The position numbers and the translations under genes were made by a program. Shown one piece after another: positions 35,173 to 47,099 of a DNA stretch of 64,000 nt (positions are counted from its first letter, which is position 1; the number at the start of each line of letters is the position of its first letter). The notes below the pieces were generated by a model that saw nothing but the letters and a program-made list of their open reading frames with translations, searched no databases and was not told where the DNA came from. The stretch comes from Blasia pusilla (lineage: Eukaryota > Marchantiophyta > Marchantiopsida > Blasiales): NCBI GenBank assembly GCA_050084515.1, contig CM114271.1:42780001-42844000 (forward strand). Direction: 5' to 3'.

Positions 35173-35903
35173 TATCAAAAATAAAATACTAATGATAAGA
35201 ATTCGAATACATGATTAATTTTGAATTTTGAAAGAAAAAGTAAAATTATGTTTGTAGATAACTTTACATCCTTGATCCCTAATCCAAATACTCGTTTGAT
35301 TCATTGGACTAGTTAGGACCATCATGGGACCGTGCGATGCACAATCCACTCCACGGTCCCTAAGCGCCCCGTTCCCGGTCCCTAACTTTGAATGTTACTA
35401 AAAGGAAGCCCATAGATTGCCCCGGTCTCGCATTTAATGCGAGATCCGGTACCTTCAGCAAGCAGGTAGTTAAAAAAGAATTTGGCAACTAAATAACAAA
35501 GCCCCCTCATACCATCGTGCAATGTTGGTAGGATAGCGGACATGGTCATGATGTACGGGTGCACAGACCTGGGTTCGAACCTAGAACTGCTCATCATTTT
35601 GGTACTCCCTCCTCACTTGTCTGCCCGCGTCCAAGCTGCCCGGTCTCGCATTAAATGCGAGACCGGGGCAATCTATGGGCTTCCTTCTAGTAACATTCAA
35701 AGTTAGGGACCAGGAACGGGGCGCTTAGGCACCGTGGAATGGATCGTGCATGCACCGTCCCATGAAGGTCCTAACTAGTCCAATGAATCGAACGAGTATT
35801 TGGATTAGGGATTAAGGATGTAAAGTTATCTACAAATATTATTTTACTTTTTCATTCAAAATTAATCACGTGAATTCTTATCATCAGTATTTTATTTTTG
35901 ATA
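35173..35903. mobile_element. Foldback (long inverted repeat) element
   Basis: The left arm, about 35173-35447, is the reverse complement of the right arm, about 35640-35903, at roughly 90 percent or better. The outer end is TATCAAAAATAAAATACT and the inner end is GGTCTCGCATTTAATGCGAG, itself palindromic. The spacer of about 190 bases has no transposase frame. A further copy of the inner motif (GCCCATAGATTGCCCC) lies just outside at about 35140. I see no clear target duplication. It fits a non-autonomous long-TIR or foldback element. Confidence 0.85.
35523..35597 (+). other. tRNA-like / Pol III box-B-containing sequence inside the foldback spacer
   Basis: TTGGTAGGATAGCGGAC resembles a box A, and GGGTTCGAACCTAG contains a perfect box B (GGTTCGAACC) about 45 bases later. 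The arms do not fold into a full cloverleaf by eye. Likely a tRNA-derived SINE head or tRNA relic captured in the element. Confidence 0.35.
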
Positions 35904-36222
35904 ATTATTAGCATTACTTACACAAATATATGTCATTGCACGATATTGAACTAGTTCGTTGAAACGAAAAACCCACTTACCAGCCGCCAGAGAGCGCCCG
36001 GTCAGATCTGGCCAGCTGTAAATGTGCTTACCGAGAAAACTACTTTTGGAGAATCGCCTGAATGGAGAAGAATATGCCCCTTAGGATCCGCAGCCCCCCG
36101 GGGTTACGCAGCACTGACGTGGTTTCCCTCTTATTGCAGTGCAGAGGGCTCAAACTCCGTCCGGCGGACGCAGTTCGTCCGTGGGACCTCCAACCAGCCA
36201 CGGCAACGGACACGGCTTTGAC

Positions 36223-36231
36223 TATAAAAAG
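36223..36231 (+). promoter_or_regulatory. TATA-box-like motif in a GC-rich island
   Basis: ACTATAAAAAGGCG lies in a GC-rich island (35970-36450) within AT-rich DNA, followed by GGACGGACGGACGGAC (36332-36347). No protein could be recognised downstream; the island may be a gene or element relic. Confidence 0.35.
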
Positions 36232-36479
36232 GCGTGCGTTTAAACACCTGGAAGCTCACCCTACCCACCGAATATTTCAGCATCAGATCTGTTCCGGTAG
36301 AGTTGCTCTCGGATTATGCTGGAACCTACGGACGGACGGACGGACGAATTAATGCAGTCAAAGTCCGCTGTTTTGTATGGGAACGATATTATTCAAGAGG
36401 CTCTCGAAAGGTTGCACTATGGATATTGGATGTTGAGGATCAAGAACGCTGTTAAGACCACATGTTCCTGGAATGGTAA

Positions 36480-38059
36480 GCATTACTACCCCTAATGCGG
36501 CCAAACTTTCTAAAATGTAAAACGAAACTTCTGAATACTCACCATCCTTTCATGAGGTTTCTTTTTAATTTTTCCCCCTTTTTTTATGATAGTTCAGTAC
36601 ATACATGGATACTTTATCACTTCACCTTATTACTAATAAACGCATGTAAGGCTAGATAAGCACTTTTTAGTTCTAGCTCTCCAAAATCATAGTCCGACAT
36701 GAACACGGAATATATGTGGGGAGATTTTGTGGGGAAGCTAAGAAGAATTTTTCATCTATATTATTAAAAGAGGACGGGGTTTGGGAACCCCTCCTCCATG
36801 TGTTGACACGTAGGTAGGCTTTTTTTAAGCTTTCCCGTGTTGACACATATACAAAACTATTTAAACCAAAAGACTATTTAACCAAGTGCTAACAAGAGGA
36901 TTGTTAAAGGTACTTTTTTTCACTCACGCATCGCGCATTACATTAATTTTATTATATAACAAAACTCAAAAGAAGACCAAAGAAATAATGAAGCAACAAA
37001 TGAGAAATAGGAATAAACCAGAATTCCTATAAGAAAATAAATAAATTAAAACAAGACAAGAGTCAAGAACAAATCAATGAATTGTGTGATTAATCATTTG
37101 AAACAAGTTCAAGACAAAGACCAATGGTTTATCAAATGTGAATGGAAGACGAAATGAATGGCCCCTACCCACTTTGGCTTAGCGTATCAATGCCTATTCT
37201 TGTTCATGTTATGATGTTACAAATATACATCGGCAAATATAAATAGTAGAGAGAGTGAGTGAATGAGTGAGTTTTTTTTAGTCCACGAGAAGCCTAACTT
37301 GCCTAGGAGACCCCTTCCACATATATGACATTGACATCACATCCGACAGGCATCTTCATATCTATATTTCAAACCTATTTGTTTGGGTTTCGACGAAGGA
37401 GATTTGGTTTTTGAGTGAAGGCCTAGAACTTTTTTTATCCAAGTTCTTGACCCGAGAGCATACTCAAGACGCAAACACACGAAAGGCACATAAGGGGAGT
37501 GTTGAATCCGGGACCTCTTTGAGAGGACCTTATCTCAGTTTAGCTTATCTCTTGTTCATCTACCAAGAGAAAAAAAAAATAGCCTATCGGTTCATTAATG
37601 TGAATAATTTGGTCTTTGGCCCAACAGACTCTTTGTTTAAATCTGTTAACATCCTCTAGCTCCTTACCCTAGGTACCAAATATACTTCAAATTCTTTCCT
37701 CCAATTAACCTTATTATTTCTACCAAACTTATCATATTGAATCAATTTCCCATCTAACCACATGAGAGCCACTACTCTTGAGGAGTTATAATCTTAGGGG
37801 GGGAGGGGGCCACTAGCAAGTCTTTTCCCTTTTGTTGCTCCTTCTGTATCTATGACACATCCATTAGCTACTCTCATCATGCTTCTTTTGGAGGATATAA
37901 TATTCTCAAATCATCATTAATGATTGTATGGGTAGCCCAATTGTGCACTAAGTTTATTAGCTGGAGCATTTTCATCTCGTCTTTTCCCTCTTATTTTCGA
38001 TGATATCCACGTGATAAGTTCCTTTATCATTTGGTTGTTAAATAAATCGATTAACTTTG
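36480..38059. other. AT-rich intergenic DNA, nothing supported
   Basis: Short frames only. No repeat, RNA gene or protein motif recognised; probably old element debris. Confidence 0.4.
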
Positions 38060-38880
38060 ATTAGTCCAAAATTTGAATGGGGCCCCGATTTTTGAAAACT
38101 TGATTATAGGAGGGTTGCTTACTAGAAGCTTAAGTTGCTCAAACGCCTCCTGACACTCCTCGGACCTTTGGAACACCATTGCAAATCCAAATAACAAATC
38201 CAAAAAATGACCTTATCTCAATCAAATTCCTTGGTGCTCGCCACAACTTGATAGCCTCAAGCTTGTCATGACCGGGTCATATGCCTTTTTTTATTAACGT
38301 GTGTCTCGAGAATTCCACTTCTTGGACCATGAAGCAACACTTAGAAGGTTTTATGAACAATTTGTTCTTCCTCTAACACCCCAAGACTTCTTTGAGAAGA
38401 AAATTATGTTCTTATTGGGTCATTGAATACATGAGGATGTCGCCAAAGAACACCACTACTTCCCTATCTAGCAAATCTTAAAAAATAGTATTCATGAGAG
38501 TCGTGAATGTAGTTAGCACATTGGTTAGTCTGAACAACATCACTAGGAACTCATAGGATCTGAATCTTGTCCTCATTGCAATCTTATGTTCATCCTCTTT
38601 TGCGATTAGGATGGGGTAATACCCTTGCCTTAGGTCTATCTTGGTAAAATACTTGGACCCTGCTACCGCATCGAACAAGTCATTTGCCAAAGAAAATGGA
38701 TACTTGTTCTTGATAATATTTTTGTTCAACGTCTTATAATCCATGCTCAAGCCCATTCTTCTTTGAGATGAAAATTAGTTATGACTCACTATTGCAATAC
38801 ATGTGTGACAAACCTTGATTTATGATCTCCTTTATTTATTCTTGTCGTACATGACACGTTCAACTATATATGTGATAGTT
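38060..38880 (-). pseudogene. Ty3/gypsy reverse transcriptase relic
   Basis: On the minus strand a decayed gypsy RT can be read: KEIINQGLSHMYCNS and KKNGLSMDYKTLNK (about 38880-38730), then YFTKIDLRQGYYPILIAKED and RTRFRSYEFLVMLFRLTN. The active-site block is reduced to VVVFFGDILMYS in place of the YxDD loop. KPSKCCFMVQEVEFSRH and IEIRSFFGFVIW follow. Stops occur about every 30-60 codons. It is unrelated to the element at 45-55 kb. Confidence 0.85.
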
Positions 38881-40019
38881 TGAATACCTTAGACACCTTG
38901 TGCAAATGGAAAATCTTGCTTTCAACTCATTGAAACTAGTAGGAAAGAGGGGGGGAAGGGAAGGATGATGCACCAATTTGAGTGTTGTCCTTCAAAGACA
39001 GGAAAACACTAGCCAACTTCTGCATTAGATAAGCTAGGGCAGTTGACTTTGAATTTGATTTTTGAGATGATAGGCTACTTGGTAGAGTTAGAGATCCTAT
39101 TGAGAACCTAATTGAGGTTAGTAAACTTGAAGGAAAGGTTTTTGTGATTGCACAGCAAGCTCCCGGTGTACGGGAGGACGGGGGATCACAATTGTGTCCT
39201 CGCATTTATCTATTGTCATTGTGTCTATCATAGAAGACATAATTATTGGGTCCCAATCATATACAGAAGCCACAACCTATGAGCAAGTAGTCATTACATT
39301 TCCTATCACGAGTTTGAGTCGCGCCTTATGTCTGAGGTGGCAGCAAAGAGTTGGAATAAGGAGTGTAGCAAATTTAGGACTCAATAAAGCGATAAGGATA
39401 CGATGAGCATAAATGGAGAGTATGGACTTGCGATGTGGGGCAAGATGTCTGAGGGCACCTAGGGTGCTTAGAGTGTTAGGAGACTTATGGAAATGTAGCT
39501 AATTCCCAAGTTTTAAAATCAATTGCAAATTTTTTTTGAAATTTCAAGACTAAGCATCTCAACAACCCTAGGCACAAGGAGAATTTTTATAAGAGACGGG
39601 ATCTGCCTAGTTCATTGATTTCTCCCAATTATATTATATAACAACCTCTATGGAATTATGAACATAACATTGCCACATGTTTAGGAATAATTGAGAAAAT
39701 GAATGCAGAGGTTGGGGGTGAGGCAATAGTTTTTTTTGTGACACCATCCGCCATAGATATGTAGCTTGCACAAAGGTCAGACCTTTTTAAGTTATGATGT
39801 ATAATCTTTGGCAAGCTGCACACAGATATGTGCCCAAGAAAGGGAAATTTGGAGGATAATCTACCACAACACTTGGTCAGTGGTGATCACTTGGATGCTC
39901 TTGACACTAGAGAGTTCATTGTCCCCCTTGCACTGAGGTCTAGGTAAAAGTGAAGACCAAAAAATCTAGATCTTAGGGATTTATTTTCGTCTCAAAATTC
40001 CATTACCAAATTTTGTAAT
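38881..40019. other. Intergenic, nothing supported
   Basis: Possibly remnants of the gag side of the RT relic at 38.1-38.9 kb, but no motif could be recognised on either strand. Confidence 0.35.
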
Positions 40020-43000
40020 CCTGATGGCTTCAAGGAAGAAAGCAGTTCAGGAAGAGGTGGGTTTGCTTCCTCCATTGATCCTAGAATAAGTTTTCTTTTT
40101 TGGGAATTTTGGGAGTCAAACATCCAATGGAGAGGAGAGTTGATGGATATGAAGGCCATATTGGATGATCACATAGGAGGAACTATTTGAGACTGTAAGC
40201 TTACCACTTCAACGCAAGTGTTCAACCCAAGTAGTAAGTCAATTATATGTATACAAGGTTTTTTTAGGCACAAGCTTTGCTCTATATTGTCACATAATGG
40301 AGGTGGTTTTGAGAACCTCACTTGCAGTAATTATGAATCCATTAAGTGGGAGGATGATTTTCGTGGTCAAGTGCAAAGGGAAGCGGAAGCATAGAGGAGG
40401 AAGGACAACTCAAAGAGGGATGGCCATGAAGCACTTGACCACGACAGAGTTGAGGGAGCATGTGGGAAAGTTGAACATTCGATTAAGGAGACAATGTTGG
40501 CTTTTGGCTCTAACATCACAACGAATTTGTGCCTTGAGTATTAGGTGAAAGAAACTAGAAGACATGTTAGGATCCGGAGTAGCTGCAAATAGGAAAATTT
40601 TGAGACAATTTCTCAGGAACATAGTGAATAGACATAGAGATGGGGCATTTGGTGGTAAGGAGGGGTTGTGGGATTTCTCCAAAGATTTGGCTAAGAATTT
40701 GTAAAGAGTGTTCAAGGTTTATTGTTATAATAAAAAAACCAAAGTCTTTTCCCAAGCCATATTTCAGTTTGGGAGTGGGCAAGTTGCCCACTACTTTTAG
40801 GAAAACTTGGGAGGGGAAAATGTGAAGACCTTGAAACGTGACAAAGAAAAAAATACCACCCTTGAGAGTTGGGGTGAGAAAAAGAGATATTCAAAGAGGT
40901 CTCCCGAGTACTACTTGCATCAGAACAACTAATTGGAATTGAGGAAGATATACCTTTAATGTTCGTTGAGGATGAAACAAGGATAAAAGAAAGGCCAATG
41001 TGTATTTGAATCTTTGGAGTCACTTCACCTTGATATATAGATATATGGGTATGCACTATCATGATGGTTATACTACTTTGCACATTTATTTGTCATGTCT
41101 ATTGTTCTTTATTGGGCTTGTGTTCTAACTTGATATTGTTGTTGTGATAGATGGGAGGCTAAATATGAGACTTTGATTGGTTTTTTCCGTCCCTCGGAAA
41201 AACATACATGCAAGTATACATGCTCTTTTGGCTTGGAAGTACTTTTTGGGGAAGATAATAGAGATATGACAAAATTGTGAGTATTTTTTAGAAATATGTC
41301 AAAGGTATGTATGCTACAATAGTACTTGTGAATCCTTTGCATGAGAAAATGACAAAATTGGAGCTTTATGCCACCGCAACTTATAATCGATTCAAAGCAG
41401 ACAAGGTGAGAGAGCATTTGGTGCAACTGAAATCCATTTGGGATAAATATTGCACAACAGATGTTGGTCCTATATTGTGGAATGCTTGTGATGGTGATGC
41501 TCATCGTAGGAAATTAATGATGGAAGATTATACTGATGTGAATGGTTCTTTTCCAAGGTACAAGGTAGGGTGGGAAGGGTGGTAGTACTTTATGTCCATT
41601 CTTCCAAATGGATACTTGTATGGCTTTGGAGATATCACGTCTTTTAGGATAGATCGGTGAGATGTAGTAGAGCGCCTTCATGAGTAGTGGATGACAAGCT
41701 CAATAGGTCGAGGATGACCTGTTGAGGCCCTAGGAAATCTAAGAGAGTAGGTTTCCCCTTCGTTTCGGCTCATTTGGAGCCATATTGAAAAACTTACTAT
41801 TTTAGGTAAGTACCCTTTTGAGTATATGCTTGAGTTTCTATTTTTGGTAAATGGCCTTTGACCTCCTACATCAGGTCAAGAGCCAAGGAGGTGACTTGGG
41901 AGAATAGGTTACCATGGAGAGAGCTTGGGAGAGGGGAGGGGTATACCTCAAGGAGAGAGAGCTTGAGAGCTCATTCTCTCTTTGTTGAACCTCTTGGCAT
42001 GAGGCGGCGGAGCTATGGTACCTTGCCTTGTGAGTGTAACCCAAGCCACTCATTAGGAGAGTGGGTTTGGTTTGACATGAGAGAGAGTGCACACCTTTGA
42101 GAGCTATGGTGTGAGATGGTGTAGAGAGAGATTGGATCTTACTTTATTGGATATATTTTAGTACTTCTAGTCTCGTTGTTTGGATGCCATGAGTTTGCAT
42201 GGGATCTTGCGTGTGTGTTCGGTGACAACAATGCATATTGTGTAGCGATGTGTATGCGCACGACAGAGACCAAGATCCACCACACAATGGCAAAAAGGGT
42301 ATTAACCCATTTGATAGATGTGCTTCTATGCTAGTGTTTGGTGACCAACATGTGTCATTGTCTTACATGACATCTATTTATAACCATTATAAAATTGAGG
42401 AGCATCGCTTGAATTGGGATGATTTGAATAGGACCGACACGCAAAATTGGACTAGCCCACAACGGATAGCATCCATGAGAGTGCAAGCCAGGCTACACCA
42501 CATGTTTGAGCGGCAAGATGTTTGACATAATAGAAGCTTTGACATAATAGAAGCTTTGGGACTAAGTTGTACCTTGAGATTTTTGCAAATTACATTGACA
42601 TTTTCTTCTCTGTTAAGCATGACTTGCAAACTCGTATAGTATTGGCATTTAAGGTATCTTGGTTTCACCATTTATGGAGGCTATGGTTGAGATATGATGA
42701 CCATTCTATGACGGGGAATACGTGATGTGTCACATGAAAAGCCTGAATAGAGACATGATCTATATTCATGCTTTTCATGATATCAACATATGCATGTCTT
42801 GTCATTTAATTGTACTCTTAATTTGTGCATTTTGAGACAAGTTTCCATATTTGCAAGTTCCACTTTACTTGCTAGGATCTCATTGTTGTGAGAATTTTTT
42901 CAACAAGGTAGGTGGCATGAGTGGTCATGAAAGAAACTATGATTTTGGATATCTATTAGATAGTGGAGTAGGAGTGAATCAACTGGTTGGCTTAGAGTAT

Positions 43001-44275
43001 GAACCAGAAGGATTAAAGATACGTTGCTTTCATCATAAGCAAGATCATGTTTGGGCAAAATTTCATCCTCTTAGTAAGGGAGATCAGGCTCCAAATCTAT
43101 TTTGATTATTCATTGGTTGGCACTAATGAGCTCATTGTTGATGCTCTTAAAGAAGGGTTGGATGCAACAAAAGAGCTTTTGCGGTTGTTGAACATGTCTC
43201 CAAGGAGTTCCTTGCCAACTGCAAAAAGAAGGTGGTGGGTGCATCCTTGGGATGTGGAGGCTGAGACATGGCATGATTCAGCTTCAATATGGGAGGTAGT
43301 CTCGTGTGATTATGTCAAAGAACATGAAGATTACCAATCCACGATAGGGTATCCAATATATAAGCAGCCAACTGGGGAGTTTTTGGAGTTTGAGAACCAT
43401 GAGTGGGATTGGAATTAGAATGATTCTTGGATTGTTGAGGAGAGTTGTGATATCAATGTGCCTTTCACAATAGATGACGAAGAGATAGATGTCGATATTG
43501 ACCCGGTATCCATTGAGGTGGAGATATTAGGACATGAAGTAAGGCATGTACTTGTATTTGCTCAAGCAAAATTGACTAATGTGGCAATTCCCCTTGAAAT
43601 AGTGTCTACTTTAACTCATGAGGGCAAGATTATCTATAAATCCACCCTTGTAAGTCGGTTGTCTTACAATCCTTTCATGTCAAAGTACATGCTAACTCGA
43701 ATAGCCCAAAAGACATATTACACTATTGAAAAGGGAAAGGAATGTGATCCCAATTGTGCAACTTGTTTCGTTGATGTTGGTAGTGATATAGAAGTTTTGT
43801 TTGATTCTGAAGCAGACGTTGGCCCTTCCTCAAGATCAAAAAAGTCAAAGAAAAGGAAGGGAAAAGAGACACAACTTGAAATGGTGTAGGAGTTGCAAAA
43901 AGAAGGGTTAACATTGGTCAAGACGTCGTAAGGCCTTGGACTTTTTGGATAGGCATGTACCTCCTCTTGGACAGAAGGGAAGCATTTTTTGTGTTATGTG
44001 TAATTGGTACAAGTCTTCTAGCCATGGTAACAACAAAACCTTGTTCATATATGATGCAATAGATGTGCAATGGATTGGTATTGAAATGATGATTTCTAAT
44101 GTGAACTGGACAATGAAATCAGGGATACAAGATAGAGTATATATAATAGATCCATCTGACTTAAATGATTTGACTACATACATTCAAAGTTGTTTATGTT
44201 TGAGACATGTTGGATTCAATCCTTTTGTGGATTGTGCTTACAATATAGTTGACGCTATTGAACTATGAGTAGGAT
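40020..44275 (+). pseudogene. Decayed large transposon-type protein of an uncharacterised family, split by a solo LTR
   Basis: Broken plus-strand frames read as one protein. 40050-40560 includes FASSIDPRISFLFWEFWE. 41307-41632 includes KLELYATATYNRFKADKVRE and KYCTTDVGPILWNA. After the solo LTR comes QDPPHNGKKGINPFD (42270 on), then NRTDTQNWTSPQRI, LYLEIFANYIDIFFS (about 42570), and LGSHCCENFFNKVGGMSG with NYDFGYLLDSG (about 42870). A Lys-rich tail follows near 43850. From memory, the QDPxHNGKK and LGSxCCExFFS motifs occur in large repeat-borne proteins of algae and seed-free plants with no accepted function. A transposase role is inference. The many stops show it is dead. Confidence 0.6.
41633..42265 (+). 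repeat. Solo LTR (633 bp) of the DNMT-gypsy family, with 4-bp target duplication
   Basis: Starts TATCACGTCTTTTAGG (TGTC in the other copies) and ends GCGCACGACA. GAGA flanks both sides (41629-41632 and 42266-42269). Removing the LTR and one GAGA restores an open frame across the join (FGDQDPPHNGKK). It matches the 3' LTR at 54691-55333 along its length. Confidence 0.9.
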
Positions 44276-44289
44276 AGTGGGAGGGAGTA

Positions 44290-45014
44290 GACTAGGGGGA
44301 TGGGAGATTGGCTGACTGAGCTTCTTGCTAAATTAGGAGTTCAATTCCCCTCTATCATAGTGCAAGGACAATATGTTGGATGTTAATTACGGCCTCTACA
44401 AGTGTCGTGTGTTATAAATTCTTGGTCCTGGCGGCTCTACGTTGTGGTTTGTAGTTTTGGATGGAGAGGCCATCTAGCGGTGACTCTATGCTACGTGTCA
44501 CTACAAGAATGGCCATACTAGGAACTAGATCCTCTAGACCAAGAGCATCCTAGGGCAAGCCTTGCGGCTCTGCTCCCTGACGCCGCGTGCGGAAGTTTGG
44601 CAGCCATCTCCACAATATTCTCACGCTCGATCTGCTTTGCTTCATAATATCGGCCGTAGAGCTAGCACGTTTGGTCTGTTACTTCTTGGTTTGTGCGATG
44701 GAAGTCTCGAGAATGGTACGCTTTGCACTAAACTTCCAAGCTCCCACCCTGACACTCTGCCTGCCAATTGCATTTGCTAGTTTGGGCGCTCAATGTGGTT
44801 TTCCTTTCCATCTCCTTTCATTGACCGACAGAGCTTCTGATTTCATCCGAATCTGCTCTTGCGCTCTTGATCAGTTACCTTGGCGCAAGTCACTCTTGGT
44901 CCTGGACTTTGGATTAGCCCATTTTACATTCAACAACTCTTTGTCTTTGTTACGCTGTGGTGCTCATCAAGTTAGTTATCGCCGCTTGAGCAGTTCCGGT
45001 ATTTTTCGAGATCG
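44290..45014. other. Flank of the DNMT-gypsy insertion; no recognised protein
   Basis: Contains a 148-codon plus frame (44587-45033) with no known domain. It runs up to the CTGC target site. Its continuation is at 55338, so the sequence on both sides was contiguous before insertion; it may be the leader of the Helitron relic downstream. Confidence 0.4.
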
Positions 45015-45018
45015 CTGC

Positions 45019-45516
45019 TGTCACGTCTTTTAGGATAGATCGGTGAGATCTAAAAGAGCGCCTTCGTGAGACACGCCCAGTAGGTTGAGGGTGACCTGCT
45101 GAGGCCCTTGGAAACCTGAGATAGCAGGTTTCCCCTTCGTTTCGGCTCATTTGGGGCCATATTGAAGAACTTATTATTTTAGGTAAGTACCATTTTGAGT
45201 ATATGATCGACTTACTATTTTTGGTAAGTGGCCCTTGACCTCCTACACCAGGTCAAGAGCCAAGGAGGTGACTTGGGAGAATAGGTTACCATGGAGAGAG
45301 CTTGGGAGGGGTATACCTCAAGGAGAGAGAGCTTGAGAGCTCATTCTCTCTTTATTGAACCTCTTGGCATGAGGCGGCGGAGCTATGGTACCTTGCCTTG
45401 TGAGTGTAACCCAAGCCTTTCATTAGGAGAGTGGGTTTGGTTTGACATGAGAGAGAGTGCACACCTTTGAGAGCTATGGTGTGAGATGGTGGAGAGAGAG
45501 ATTGGATCTTACTTTA
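45019..45516 (+). repeat. DNMT-gypsy 5' LTR, 3'-truncated
   Basis: Matches 54691-55203 from TGTCACGTCTTTTAGG to GATCTTACTTTA, then diverges into AAAGAGAGAATGAG. The final module ending GCACGACA is missing, and with it any clear primer-binding site. Confidence 0.85.
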
Positions 45517-46095
45517 CAAAGAGAGAATGAGAGAGTGAGAGAGATTTATGGGGGAGCTCGCTGGTCACTCGCATTTTTTGCAGGTTGGGGATTGTGTTCC
45601 CCGTTCAGCGGCTCATGGGAGTGCTCACCGGAGCAAGGACTGCTTTCATTATTCTTTGCATTTGCCGATTTTTCGTGTGGAAGAGTGGTGCGCGGAAGCG
45701 CTGCCCATATTTCTGATAGGGATTGAGTATGGGGGCGGGTTGCCCCATGCTGGTGCTCTCGGGAGCACCATGTAGCTTGCTGATTTGTATTTTTACAGAT
45801 GTTACATTTTCGTTGGGAGAAATCAGCGCGGGAGCGTTGCCGAATTTTGTGTAGGAGAAAGAGACATTGGGCTTTACGACAGTCCCCGTCAGTTTTTATT
45901 GAAATGTCCGATTCTAAATATTTTTTAATTCTGGCGTAGATTGTGAAGCTGTGCACGCTGTGCAATAAACAGTGGACAATTTGGAGTTGCGAGCAAAAAG
46001 TTATGGTCAATCTTGTAAAGCTGCCATTGCTAGGCGATTTTTAGGGTTAAATTGTGCAAACCCTAAATCAGCCGCCACACCGGCGGTGGCGGTCG

Positions 46096-46269
46096 CCATC
46101 ATAGTCACCATCACCGTTCGACGGTCAACCATCACCATCACCGTCGATAGTCAACCGTCATAGTCAACGGTCAACCATCGCCGTCGACGGTCAACCGTCA
46201 TCGTCATCGGTCGGCCGTCACCATCAGCGGTCAACCGTCACTGTCAACGGTCCACCGTCCATTGTCCAC
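46096..46269 (+). repeat. GTCAACCGTCA-type minisatellite in the leader
   Basis: About a dozen imperfect units built on CGGTCAACC(G/A)TCA(C/T)C, with variable ends. It lies in the 1.6-kb leader between the truncated 5' LTR and gag, which otherwise contains GC-rich CCGCACCG stretches but no recognised protein. Confidence 0.85.
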
Positions 46270-47099
46270 CCTTTGGGTGCCTTTGCCGCCATTACGGAGT
46301 GGAGGGTCTTCCACGACGTTCGTTGATTCCTTGACTTGGGTCGCCACCACGTACTTTGTTTTGGCCGCCACCGTCATCGCAGTTTCTTCATCAACCAGTG
46401 ATGGCATATGACCTCCGGTTATGGTGTTTGAGTTTTGATTTCATGCTGCTATGTTGTGATTGGTAGCCGCTTGATGACGATCGAGTATCGTGCCGCTCGT
46501 GGCCGCACCGCACCGTCTCGATCGCGGAGCCGCACCGTCATTGTGGAGCAGAGTGGGGGATTATTATTGATTGAGGAGGGTATGCCGCCGAGTGCCGCAT
46601 CCCACCATCGAGGGCCGTGCCGTTCGTAGCCGTTCCGTGCCGCCTGCAACGCCGCACCGTTCCGTTGGGACCGCACTATCTATCGAGGAGTTTTGAGCAG
46701 CATCAGTACGGGAGGAGTATGACTTGCTGATTGGAGGAGTTGTCTCCACGATCGAGTTGGGGTCGAGATTTGCAGTTGCTGAGGAGCGACATCGACATGT
46801 GTTCAGGTTACCCATTCTGGTCCTTTACCCTACAGGTGTGAGGGATTCTAGGATTTATTTGGGGATATTGGGTGTGTGGATGCTGAGAGCATCATTTATG
46901 TATGTGGTTTAGGGGACATAGACTTGTGTGGGATGTCCGGAGTTGAAGGTAGGTTGTCGATGAGATGATAGCTTGGTCGATTTGCCGCACCACGCCGCGT
47001 GTTGCCGCACGTTACACGTCTCGGGGAGAGAGAGTGTAGATCAAGTGCCGCATGTTTGGGATGAGTGATTGAGGGATTCCTCACGAAGTTCAGAGTGAT

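Noticed and set aside
46096-46269. CRISPR-like regularly spaced repeat
   Set aside because: Units are contiguous, degenerate and have no unique spacers; it is a minisatellite in a plant retroelement leader.
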